Shown: positions 16,531 through 27,600 of the stretch, one piece after another | Layout: the number at the start of each line of letters is the position of its first letter | How positions within the stretch are numbered: the stretch's first letter is position 1 | Source of the DNA: Planctomycetota bacterium | GTDB taxonomy: Bacteria > Planctomycetota > PUPC01 > JACPCR01 | Reading direction: 5' to 3' | NCBI GenBank assembly: GCA_027625095.1 | Contig: JAQBXN010000010.1 | Location: 1 to 64,000, forward strand | DNA: 64,000 nt | Translations under genes and position numbers: made by a program | Notes under the pieces: model-generated | The model's input: the letters and a program-made list of their open reading frames with translations, nothing else | What the model was told of the DNA's origin: nothing | Database searches by the model: none

Positions 16531-17367
16531 ATGACAGCTACTGAAACTGCCCTGCCGCGTATCTGCGACTTTCCGCAGGAGGTAACTCAAGACCAGTGTA
16601 AATTCGTGCAGCGGGAAGGCTTCATCCAGTTTGGCCGATTGCTCGAAGATTCAGACCTCATCCCCCTCAGATTCGCCTACGAGCGAGTATGGGAAGCGAA
16701 CCCCATCGAAGAAGAGGCACGAGCAAATGCAGCCCCGGGCCATCGCGCCCTCTCAATGGAACACTTCCTCGACGAGCCGGACATCATTCGATTAATTGCG
16801 AACGAATACTTTCTGCGTATCGTCTGCGCCGCACTGGCTCGCCCGCCGGAAGAGATTGAATATGCTGGTGGATATATACATAGGCAACGCTGTCAGAAAG
16901 CTTGGGATTATGAGGAGTTCGGCTGGAACGGCTGGCATCAGGACGCCCAGCCATCGCAAGCCCCACTCTGTCATCTGAATATATGGATCTACCTGGACGA
17001 TTGCTCTAAGCTCGACGGTGTCACGCAGGTGCTGATTGGCAGTTGTGAACAGCAGCGTGAAAACCTGCGTAAGAAACGCCACCCGAACGACGGAATCAAC
17101 GAAATGTGGGGAGAGCAGGATTCGCTCGATACGGGCTTCTTCGCCGAAGGCCCAGCCGGCGGCGGTTTCGCCTGGGGAGGTTTCCTCTGGCATCGCATTA
17201 CTCCAAACCGAACCGGCCGACCGAGACGCCTCGTGACCTGGGAGTACAGGCATAAGAGTGTCTGCGAATCGGAGGGTAGCCTGTATCGTGAAAAAACAAC
17301 GCCCGAACAGCGCTCCCTCATAGCCGAGAGCCTGCCTGAAGATAAGAGGTTTCTTGTAGCTGTTTAG
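16531..17367 (+). CDS. Phytanoyl-CoA dioxygenase (PhyH) family protein
   Basis: A 278-residue Fe(II)/2-oxoglutarate-dependent oxygenase of the PhyH family. The facial triad is visible: H136-x-D138 in 'WHQDAQ' and the distal H221 in 'LWHRITPNRTGRPRRLV', with an arginine ten or so residues later to bind 2-oxoglutarate. The core strand 'LNIWIYLDDCSKLDGVTQV' is typical of PVC-group PhyH proteins. No signal peptide is present, so it is cytoplasmic. The substrate is unknown; members hydroxylate varied small molecules. It lies just upstream of the TPR operon, but the roughly 90-base gap and the change of theme give no clear functional link. Confidence 0.85.
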   Translation: MTATETALPRICDFPQEVTQDQCKFVQREGFIQFGRLLEDSDLIPLRFAYERVWEANPIEEEARANAAPGHRALSMEHFLDEPDIIRLIANEYFLRIVCAALARPPEEIEYAGGYIHRQRCQKAWDYEEFGWNGWHQDAQPSQAPLCHLNIWIYLDDCSKLDGVTQVLIGSCEQQRENLRKKRHPNDGINEMWGEQDSLDTGFFAEGPAGGGFAWGGFLWHRITPNRTGRPRRLVTWEYRHKSVCESEGSLYREKTTPEQRSLIAESLPEDKRFLVAV

Positions 17368-17460
17368 TGTTAGAGGGAATAAGACGTTACAAGAAAAAGC
17401 GCATCGACAATGTTAAGGCCATTTGAAACTATCTCTAACGAAAGACATCCTGCCCCCGTC

Positions 17461-19263
17461 ATGAAAATTCTCAGCTTCCCGCTTCTCTACCTCCTCACAC
17501 ATTTCGTCCACGCCGAGGAGATTGTTTATCCCATCGAGGCGTTCAAGAAGCTCGACACGTTTGAGGCGCACGTCCTCAGTAAATCCGACAAGGTTTTTGC
17601 GCAAAACGAATATCGGCTGGCGTCCAAATCCTACGATTCGTTCATGGTCGAATTTCCTAAATCCAAGGCCATTTCATACGCGCTATTGCGAAAGGCGCGC
17701 TGCCTTCATCTCGATAACAAACGTTACGAGGCGATAAAGGAATATGCGGAAGTGCTCGATTACTTTCCGGATGATGTCTACTTCGCCGCGGCTGCCAAGT
17801 ATTACATCGGCGCTTGCCATCACGAGAATGGCGATTTGCACAAAGCACTTAAGACCTGGGCGGAGATGATGGAAGATGTCGAGTATCGCAAGCATTACCT
17901 CGCGGCTACGGCCATAAACATCCTGGCGGACAATATGCTGAAGCAGGAAAAATATGACATGGCGGTAAAGTATTATCGCATGGTACCGGAGACCTTTCGG
18001 GGCAAGACCACATACGAGGTGATTCAGGCGGCAGTCACGCAGGTCGTCTACCACTTCATACGTCGCACTCCGGACGAGCCCAAACTTCGCGACTTCTACA
18101 TAAAGGCCAAGAGTTTTTATCCGCACGGCCCTCGCTCCATGCCGGATGACCTGGAGAACGACTGGACTTACTGGGAGACAGTACGAGGCGAGGCCAAACG
18201 TTACGCGAGCTTTAATCAATTCCAGAACAACGAACGCCACACCTATTACGATTACTGGTCAAAGGCACTTGCCGGTAAATTTCCCGATAGCGACGAATAC
18301 CAACTCGACCAGGCCTGGTTCGCCTTGCAGTCCCATGAGGATGTCAACCAGTGGTACGCTCGCGTCGACCAGATCTACACAAATAATCCACAAAAGGAGG
18401 AATTGAATTTTCGGATTGTCCGCTGGCTTCATATCTACAAAGACCACCAGTCGAAGGTTGTTGAATACTTCAAGAAAATTGATTGGCAGAAGATGAACAA
18501 CCAGTCCACCTACAATCTTTTCTGTACGCTCGCAGACGTCGGTGCTCCTGCACTCGCAAAAGAATCGGTTTATCCAAGATTTGAATTTGAGCAGATGAGC
18601 AATCGCGAAATTTACAATCTTATGCGCGCAATTTATGAGAAGGCTGGAGACAACACGATGGCGGCCAACCTCTTCGGTAAATTCAACTTGCCGGAAATGG
18701 AACCCGCGATGAAAGTCGAAGTGGCGGCTTATCTCTGGCCAAGAAATGAAAACCTGGTCTTACACATCTATTCGGCCATGCAAGACCAGAACCATGCGGA
18801 TTACTGGCGTTTGAGATTCTTCCATTACAAGAGGGAAGCCACCCGCGGCATTCCCATGGGCAAAAAAGTGGTAAACCTTCCTGAATACGCAAAAGAAGCC
18901 TGGCTATTGATGGCTGACCTTTACGAAGGAATCAGTGATTGGAACAACGCCATCCAGGCATTACGTCAGGCCGACAATCCCCCCACGACGTTATTTCGTA
19001 TCGCCACAAATTTCGTACGTATGGGCAAAGTGCCGAATGCGGTTGCCCAGTTGAAGGAAGTGGAGAACTTCTTTAAAGACGTAGCGCCAAGGGCCGCATT
19101 AACTATTGCCACCATCTATCAATCCGCAGGACAGAAGGCGGAAGAGGTTGGGGCGCTCCGCGGAGTCATGAAAAAATACCCCGACTCCGGCGAATCCACC
19201 GCAGCGCACGAACGCCTGGAAGCGCTGGGAGTCAAAATTGGGGGTGGAGTCGACGCCGACTGA
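17461..19263 (+). CDS. Exported TPR-repeat protein (first of three)
   Basis: A 600-residue protein. From the ATG at 17461 it begins with a signal peptide (MKILSFPLLYLLTHFVHAEE); the frame is open for 17 more codons upstream, but that would bury the signal. The mature part is almost wholly alpha-helical, with TPR-like units such as 'AISYALLRKARCLHLDNKRYEAIKEYAEVLDYFPDD' in the YfiO/BamD style near residues 60-180 and again at about 470-590. Such proteins act as periplasmic or outer-membrane scaffolds. It is followed after 60 bases by a second TPR protein and then by a giant third, all on the same strand. The function is unknown. Confidence 0.8.
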   Translation: MKILSFPLLYLLTHFVHAEEIVYPIEAFKKLDTFEAHVLSKSDKVFAQNEYRLASKSYDSFMVEFPKSKAISYALLRKARCLHLDNKRYEAIKEYAEVLDYFPDDVYFAAAAKYYIGACHHENGDLHKALKTWAEMMEDVEYRKHYLAATAINILADNMLKQEKYDMAVKYYRMVPETFRGKTTYEVIQAAVTQVVYHFIRRTPDEPKLRDFYIKAKSFYPHGPRSMPDDLENDWTYWETVRGEAKRYASFNQFQNNERHTYYDYWSKALAGKFPDSDEYQLDQAWFALQSHEDVNQWYARVDQIYTNNPQKEELNFRIVRWLHIYKDHQSKVVEYFKKIDWQKMNNQSTYNLFCTLADVGAPALAKESVYPRFEFEQMSNREIYNLMRAIYEKAGDNTMAANLFGKFNLPEMEPAMKVEVAAYLWPRNENLVLHIYSAMQDQNHADYWRLRFFHYKREATRGIPMGKKVVNLPEYAKEAWLLMADLYEGISDWNNAIQALRQADNPPTTLFRIATNFVRMGKVPNAVAQLKEVENFFKDVAPRAALTIATIYQSAGQKAEEVGALRGVMKKYPDSGESTAAHERLEALGVKIGGGVDAD

Positions 19264-19323
19264 CTACTTTTCCTCCTGCTCCCTGAACCGACAAAAAGAT
19301 TGATGCGATTCGAGATCACAATC

Positions 19324-21543
19324 ATGAAAACACTGGCCCTGACTCTCCTCCTCTTCCCTCTCTGCCTCAACGAGGCCCTGGCCGAACGACCCCGCAAGCA
19401 ACGCCCGGCCAGCAAGACACCAGGCGACATCGAGGCCAATCGCCTGCTCAAAAAAGCGCAGGATTTTGTCGCCATTCGTGAACACGAGCGCGGGGAGAAA
19501 ATGCTGTTGACCATAATCGATCAGTATCCGCAGAGCTTTGTACGCTACAAAGCCTGGCTCTCGCTGGGCAAACATTATCTTGACACCCATAAACAGGAGG
19601 AAGCGGTCCGCGCCTTCGCCCATCTGAAACAACTGAAGCAGCCTGACAAGAACATGGAGGAAGAGGAACTCGAGATCTATCTCGAAGGGCTCTATCTCAC
19701 CGGCGTCGCGCTTTATCAGACACGTCAATACGACGCTACATTCCCCATCCTGCGTCAAATCACCCGCTCGTACCCCAATACGATCTGGGCCAACCAGGCA
19801 CTTTACTACATCGGCATGTGCCACTTCATGCAAAAGAATTGGAACAAGGCCATTGAATCACTTTCCCTGGTGGGCACCTTTGTCGATGCCGACAGCGAAA
19901 GCATCCAATTTATTGAGGCTGGACAGCGTTACTTCATCAAAATCAACGATGCTGATTTGCCGATACTCAAGAAGCTCGGCCGCACAATTACCGTCGAAGT
20001 CACCACTAAAAGTGGTGACCGGGAGGTCGTTACATGCACCCCATTATCGAGCAAAGGTGAAACCTACATCGCATCCATCGCCACTAAAGTCGCCGCGGCC
20101 AGTCAGGCAACTCACAATGATGGGACACTGCAGATCCTTGGCGGGGACAGCCTCACTGTTGTTTACATGGATGACAACACCATTGACGGCGAACACAATG
20201 CCCGTCGAGAAAATGTCACCCGCGTGGTTTCCACTGCCAATCTGGATTTCACCCTCGGCACTTATGAAGGAAAGGCCGTTGCGGCATTCATCGGACAGCC
20301 GTTGTTCATCACCCTCAGTGATGCCGATCTAGACAAGACCGATGCGCCTGAAACGGCACAAGTGCAACTGATTTCTCGTTACCGAATAGAAAAAGAAGAG
20401 GACGAGAACGCGCCTGCGCTCGAAAACATCGATATAGAAACACTGTTCAAGGCAGAAGAAGAAAAGGAACAGTTCGCCGTTCGCGACCAGGTGTCTGTTG
20501 ACCTGAGCGAACTCGGTAACGCTCCCACTCACAGCGGCCGTTTCGCCGGAAAGATTGAATTGCAGCGCGCCAGACGCGGTCAGAACATTGATAAAGCCGA
20601 TACAAGCCTGGCTTGCGACATCAACGACGAAATCATCGTGAGCTACCATGACCACCTTCACATAAACGGTGAAGTCTCTCGTCTGGTCACCGCAACCATA
20701 AAAGTCATTGGCGAAATAGATGGCCGCCCACAGGCAACCCAAAACGTGGTCTACGATGCCGTCGTTCGCGCACGTAAACAATTAGTCGAAGGCGCCGCAT
20801 TTCTCGAACTTGGCCGTATTTTCCGTGACATGGGCCTGATCGAAGGCGCCACTGAACGCTGCGACGAGGGCATTGGAAAGGTTGAGGAAATAATAAAATC
20901 GGGCGTACCCATTCCCCGGAACCTGAGCGAAACGGCATACCAACTCAAGTGGCAGATGCAGATGACAAAGCGCGATTACCCCGCGGCAGTCAAAACCTGC
21001 CAGACCTTTAACAAGATGTTTCCAGATTCACCTTTGGTCGATATGGCGATGAAAGAAATAGGAATGATTCACCTGGAAAAAGAAAACTACGATGCCGCCA
21101 TTTCCATATTCCAGCAAATTCTCAGACTCACCTCTTCCCAGGTGAAGCCGGAGGCCGCCTTCAGAATCGCCGAAGCTCTAGAAAAATCCAGGACTCTCTC
21201 CGCAGCAATCCCAGCTTTCCGCGCCTGTTCAACCACCTATCCCGACAGCGAGTTTGCCGGGCCTGCCCTGGCTAAAGAGGTGGATTACTATTACGACTCT
21301 AAGGACTACATCCAGGCCAACGAATTATTGGAGCAGATCTTCCAGGATTATCCGGACGCCCCTTTTCTGGACAAAATGCTCATCAAGTGGGTCTTGCTCG
21401 CCTACCGCATGGGTGATTTCGCAAAAGCCCAGGCAAAAGGGAAGCAATTACTGTTCGAATACCCCTCCAGTCCTTACGCTGGAAAAATAAAAAGCATCCT
21501 GCCAAAAGTAGAGCAGAAACTGAAGGCACAAAAGGAAAATTGA
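19324..21543 (+). CDS. Exported TPR protein with beta-sandwich-like middle (second of three)
   Basis: A 739-residue protein with a signal peptide from the ATG at 19324 (MKTLALTLLLFPLCLNEALAE). TPR units fill about residues 35-190 and 490-735. In between lies a beta-rich segment (about 205-480) with two modules of the form '...SGDxE.V...L......G.....I.........L...GD.i.V.Y.D', and the same module type recurs four times in the downstream giant protein. This shared design, the order and the spacing (60 bases from the first gene, 92 to the third) suggest that the three proteins act together at the cell surface or in the periplasm. I cannot assign a function. Confidence 0.8.
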   Translation: MKTLALTLLLFPLCLNEALAERPRKQRPASKTPGDIEANRLLKKAQDFVAIREHERGEKMLLTIIDQYPQSFVRYKAWLSLGKHYLDTHKQEEAVRAFAHLKQLKQPDKNMEEEELEIYLEGLYLTGVALYQTRQYDATFPILRQITRSYPNTIWANQALYYIGMCHFMQKNWNKAIESLSLVGTFVDADSESIQFIEAGQRYFIKINDADLPILKKLGRTITVEVTTKSGDREVVTCTPLSSKGETYIASIATKVAAASQATHNDGTLQILGGDSLTVVYMDDNTIDGEHNARRENVTRVVSTANLDFTLGTYEGKAVAAFIGQPLFITLSDADLDKTDAPETAQVQLISRYRIEKEEDENAPALENIDIETLFKAEEEKEQFAVRDQVSVDLSELGNAPTHSGRFAGKIELQRARRGQNIDKADTSLACDINDEIIVSYHDHLHINGEVSRLVTATIKVIGEIDGRPQATQNVVYDAVVRARKQLVEGAAFLELGRIFRDMGLIEGATERCDEGIGKVEEIIKSGVPIPRNLSETAYQLKWQMQMTKRDYPAAVKTCQTFNKMFPDSPLVDMAMKEIGMIHLEKENYDAAISIFQQILRLTSSQVKPEAAFRIAEALEKSRTLSAAIPAFRACSTTYPDSEFAGPALAKEVDYYYDSKDYIQANELLEQIFQDYPDAPFLDKMLIKWVLLAYRMGDFAKAQAKGKQLLFEYPSSPYAGKIKSILPKVEQKLKAQKEN

Positions 21544-21635
21544 GCCTGGGCTATATCTCAAACTTTTCCGCTTTCCTTGACCACCAAAGATAGGTCTTCG
21601 ACCCGACCAGCCCCGCCCCTGAGCCACGCCCTATT

Positions 21636-24600
21636 ATGAACTCCCATTGGCTTTGCCTCCCGCTTTGTTTGTTGCTCAACCTTTCGGCCGAAGAGCAGAT
21701 CGCAGAATTTGATGCGCTCCTGAACAAGGTCCGTGCGGTCTCCGAAACCGGTGCCACGGATGCCGAAGCGTGCGCCCTGCTTACGGAAGCAGCAAATATC
21801 GGACGACCCTTCGCCGCACATCAGGCGATCAAAAACTATTTGAAAAACGTGGTGTCGCCGAGCCCTGAACTGCTGGTCCTGTCCGCAAGGAATGCAGAGT
21901 TATCCGGGGATTTCAGATCTGCTGTAACCAGATACAAAACTTACCTGGCCTCCGCGCCGCCAAATGCAACCTCTTCAGATGCCGCCGCTCGCATGTATGA
22001 GATCCTCATCGACTATTTGAATTTGAATCATGAGGCGTATGACTTCATGCGACGCAATGGCCAAAAATTCCGGCATTCAATAATGGCAAGAAAGTTCGAC
22101 GGCTGGTTTCTGAATCTCGCCATGAAACGGCTGGAATATGATGTTGTTGCCGAGAGACTGCTCGAAGTCCTTAAAACGGCTCCTGCCCAGGATCGGCACT
22201 TTTATGATCGATTTGTGGCGGACTATCTGTTCAGCCTGCAGCAACTTAATGTAGACACTGAGATCAAGCTTAAGGGCCTGGAGTTCATAAAGGTGTTACC
22301 GCCATTCATCCACGATGCAAAGCTGCGGGCCCGCTTTGCCTTCCATAACTCGTATATGGACTTCTACGTTCTCAGGGAGGGCAAAAAGCCAGAAGAGTTA
22401 TTGCCCCTGTTTGCGCCCATTTACAAGCAGGCTGTGGAACTCATTAACAGCTCGCCGGACAGGGAAACCGTCTTCTCCATGATCAGAACCATGGGGGCCA
22501 ATAATCAGACCACCGAATGGAGCATTGCCGGAGCGGAGAAGAATCAATTTCTCCTGTATGCGATGAGTCGGATGCGAACAGAAGAGGATAAACGCTGGCT
22601 TTACTCAGTTGGCTCCTCGTTCATGGGCATTCATTTGTGGATGAATCACGCCGACCAATATCCATGGCTCGTCGAATATGTGGCCGATACATCTGCACGA
22701 TCTTACATGACCTATGTCCCCCTGGCTCGATACCCTGTTATTGCTCCCAAACTTGCCGATTCCACCAGGTATTTTGCAATTCTCGCCCAAGCCCTCGCGG
22801 CCGGCGAGGATCCTGTCAATGGCATGGATACCATCATGCGATATGCGTGGTATCTCGACTTTGGGGCGATCTACAAATTAATCAGTTACGAATACTTTTA
22901 TGCGTACGAACAGCTTTACAAAAAGCCGGTAGACGTGAGCCGCGTCGTCACCTCGTTTGGCGAACGTTATCTGTCCCAAAGCCCTGTTGCGGCCTTCGAT
23001 CCCGAAGCGGCGAAAGAATTCGTGTATCACTCATGGCGGCATTACACCTCGAACATACAGCAACTGAGCGCGGCCCTGCACTCTCTCGACTGGGTACCGT
23101 ACTCCGCCGAGGAGCGAAAGATCGTATTCCAAATGGGTTACGAGGCTTTCACCAAATGGGCTGAAGCCGCCCGGAAAGAACAGGCCATGTTAGAGGCCGT
23201 TACCGCTCAGACGGAGGAGCAGAAGTTACGGGCTAAAGAGCTCGGCGACGCCCTGCTGAAAGTCAACGAAATTGACGGTGTATTCAAGCAGGTCATGACT
23301 ATTACAGTTAATAGCAGCGGACGTTTTCCCACCCCATTAACGCAGAAGATTATCGAAGCCCGTGGCGCTATTCAGGCGAAGAATCTTGCGCTTTACGTTC
23401 AGAGGGCGAAAGAGATTTATAGTCTGGTTCAAATTTTCCAGGCGCGGAAGATCCCATACGGCCGCGCGGCCCTGAAATTCATTGCCTCTAATCACCAAGA
23501 CCTGGAGACATTTGAGCTCCAGGCCTTTCTCCTAGAAGACGAACTTCGGCATCTTCAGCCTAATCAATGGAATTCTGATATTGACGTGACTACTGAAGCG
23601 ATGAGCTACGGTCGTCCTGGGTGGCTGGCTTCTTCACCGGTCGTGGATAAGCCTCGTATCAAGAAGCTTAATGATCTGTTCGGTTCCGCGTTCATGGCTC
23701 AGATGGGTAGCGGCAATTATTGGCCAGGCCTGTTTGACTTGGTGCGGATCACTCGAAGGGGAAGCGGCTGGAGCCAGTATGACTGGAATAACGAAGTCAT
23801 GGAGGAGGCGATCCTTAAGAAATCGTTCTACCAGGCAAATCACCGGCCGTTCGACGGTACCCAGCATATTGCTACCAATTACCTGTACCTCCTGCGGCAC
23901 GAGTTCTCCCAGTTGCTTTCGAAGTATCCGCCAAAATATTTTGAAACCGATTACTTGAATGAATCCAAGCGTGAAGGTCAGTTTGATCAACGCTATTTTG
24001 AGGCCGCGGGGGACGATGATCTTGTCCTTCGCAAATTTTATGCGGCCGAACTTATCAACGGAAAAGACTATGCGCCGAATTCTACGCTCAGGGGTACGTG
24101 GTACTCTCGCACCATAACCAGTGAAGTTCGTTCGGAGATGCTCAAATACCTTGACCAGGCATATGGAAAAACTCGGTTTGATAGCGATGCCATGGGCTAC
24201 GCCTGGTTTAACTTGAGTACTAACCACAATTTAGAACGACCGGAAATCCGTAAGGAGTATTTCCAGCGCCTCAATACTTGGATCGAGCGTACGAAACAGC
24301 GTCCTGTTCGCGATGCAGTGCCGAGCATGTATTCGTTGTTCCAGCTCAAGCCCATTGACCTCACTAGTGCGGAGATTGATACACTGATTCGGATATTCCA
24401 GATAGCGCCTGATTTGTATGGGTATCGTTCCGGTTATTCCGGATATCACAATTACCATTTTCTTGTACGAGCTGTTCATGAGGGACTCATCGCGAGCGGA
24501 CGAATTGCTGAACTCTTTCAGGCAGTCCCGTATTTCTGGAAACTAATAAACGATATCCCCAATTTCCCGCACCGGCCTCAGGATACCCGGGAACTGCTTA

Positions 24601-27600
24601 ACCGTTACATCCTCGAGCTTCTCGAAAACAAAAAATATGAGCTTGCTGCGTGTTACAGTATTTCCGGGCTGGAGATAGCCGGCCAGCGCCTCAGCGAGCA
24701 GCACAAGATTACGTTGATGAACGGCAGGTCGAAGGCAGCGGCTCGTATCGGCGGCATTCCAGTGCCGAAAAACGACCCACGTTATCCACTGTTTGAAGCC
24801 CAGGTCGCTTTCCTTGCGGGAAACACGAATTCGGCATGGAAACTGTATATGGATCATCAGAAATCGATCGAAGATGCATACAAGGATCTCGACAATGGTT
24901 TCCTGATCTGGCTGGTGGAGAAGAATACGCAGCTTTTGGATTTTGCAGCGGCTGAACAACTTGCCCAGCTTTTAATTCGTTGGGTCGATAGCAATCCGGA
25001 GGCATTCGATACTGAAGTTCGGGCCCACCTTTTTCTTTCCTATGCGGACATCGCCTTCCACCGCCAGGAATTCCCCCGAGCCCGCGCGCAATACGACCGC
25101 ATTATTGCTACGCCCACTTTCAAAGATACCGAGGCCGGCAAGACTGCCGGTATTCGGATCGCCGCAGTCGACCGCCTGACCAAGAATTACCAGCAGGCCA
25201 TCGAACGTCTGGAAAAAATTGCGTCATCAAATGATTCCGTATCACAAATCGGAGCGAATTATCAGCTTGCGGTCATCAAATATGATCAGGAGGAATTCGA
25301 TGAGTCCAGCGAGTTCCTGGATCGGGTGCTGCTCCTTCGACCCGACCATGCGGATGCGAAGATTTTGAAGGGCCGTCTCCACCTGAAGCGCAAAAAGCTG
25401 ATTGAGGCGAGTGAGATTGATCTTGGTATCACCACCGCCAAGCGTCTGATTATTCCGGGCAAGGCACTTAAGGTGAAGCTCGAAGACCGGAACTTATCAA
25501 TCGTTGGCAAGACGACTAATATTGAAGTTCGCGCCTGGACAACATCTGGCGACGAAGAGTTCTTCAACCTGTTCCCCTTCGGCGATTCGCGCACTCGCTT
25601 TGAAGGCAGCGTTCCGACCGGGCTTGCGTCTGCTGTGAAGAATAATTTCTCTCTGGAGCTCCTCGGAGACGATAAGGTCTACTATGATTTTTCCGAAAAG
25701 TTCAAAGAGAACCACGGCATAACCTCGACCTCACTTGTAGCGCTGACAGTTGCCTCCGACGGCGATCTTCAAGCCTCCTCCGGCCGTATTCCGACGCAGA
25801 AAGAGCTGGACGAAATCGCTCTGCGCTCGGCATTAAAGCTCGAAGCGAAGGGCGCTCTCTCGGCCGTACGGGCCGGCGATCTTATACGTCCGGGAAATCC
25901 GATTTATTTGCGCGTGACTGACCTCGACCGCTCGACGACCGCAGAGGTGGACAAGATTCCGGTCACTGTCAGTACCAGCAGCGGAGATCGTGTGCAGGGC
26001 CATGCTCTCATCGAGTCCGGTAAAACAACCGGCGTTTTCGAAAGCACCCTCAATACAGCACCCTCCCAGCCGACGGCATTTGCTCCACAATCGATGGAGG
26101 GTCGTTCGCCTAATTTCTGTATCTCGCCCCAAAAGTATCCGCCCTGGGTTGCCGAGTCGGACAATATACGGCCGAAAATTTACGGCATCGACCTCAATGA
26201 CAATGTCCCGCTTGGCAAAATGCGCATGGAGGCGGCAGTGCCTGGACGAAAGCTTAAGGAATTTGCCATTCAGACCTCCTACAACAACCAGAAGTTCACT
26301 ACCGTGGGTTGGTGGCCTGGAGTATACAAGCCCTGGCTGGGCCAACTGCAGCTTGAGGTTGCTCGAACTCCCGAACTGCCGAGCGAGGTCGACCCTTATC
26401 TCGAATGGGGCCACATTCCCGCGGGGAGCGCCAAGGCTGTGCACGAGTTAACGGAATTTAAATTCGATATCAGCAGTAATTACTTCCATTACGACGCCCA
26501 GGGCCGCACGCTCAATCTGCCGAATCTTTATCCGAACGAGTTTTACGTGGCACGTATCCGCGGAGCGTTTTATTCGCCTAAATACCAGCGGCGTTCGTTC
26601 ACGCTGAAGCTCAGCGAGAAGAGTGCGGCAGCCAATGTTACGTTCAGTGTGGATGGCGAGAGTCCCAGAGAGGCGGATACCCAGCGCATCGAGCTTGGAC
26701 TGGACAAGGGAGTGCACATCATTGAGGTTTCGATCACCGGCACCTATCAGGCTGGCGTAAAGGGCATACTCTATTGGGATACAAACAAGCCGCCTTATGA
26801 AGAACCAGTCCCAATCAGTCTTTTCACGGAAGATACCGAAAAGGTGCAACAGGTATTCGCTCGTGAGCTGGCCAGGATTCAGCCGTCCGAAGATCACGGC
26901 GTCTTTGACATTGATTTTCCCGAACGCATCAGCACTCGAATCATTCGTTTTCTCCTGATCGATTACGAAACCGATGCGCCCGCCATTAATAAAATCAACC
27001 TCACGAATGCGGCGGGCAAAGCAGTATTGCCCACAGCACAGGATTTCGGCGACCTGATGAAAAATGACATCCTCGAAATCATCCCCGGCGACCGCATTAC
27101 TGTCCGTTACAACGACCCTAAGCACGTTTCAAATGGGCTCGAAGTGCACGAACATTTTCTGAGCGCGTCTTACAACAACGCTTCTCTGAGTGCAGCATTC
27201 CTTGAACTCACCCGCAATGGGGATGTCCTCAATCAGAGTTACATTCCAATCGTGCGATTCAAGGCCGGCGAACCGATCATGGTGTTTATCAAAGACCCTG
27301 ATGCTGACGTTTCTGAGAAATTCGACACGGTTACTTTTACCGCTCAGGTCATTGGCCAGGATCGTAAGCTCACCCTCAAAGCACTCGAAACTGAAGAGAG
27401 TTCCGGGACATTCGTTGGCCGTATTTTTCCTTCAAATGGCGAACCACAACGGCCATCCGAGCTGCAAATAGGCAGTGACGATAACATCGAACTGAGCTAC
27501 TTGGATCGTGAAAATACGGACCCCGGCATTCCATGGTCACGTACCTACAAGGTCCGCCAGACTTTCTGGCAAGACCCGGAGCTTCGCCTCTACGACACTG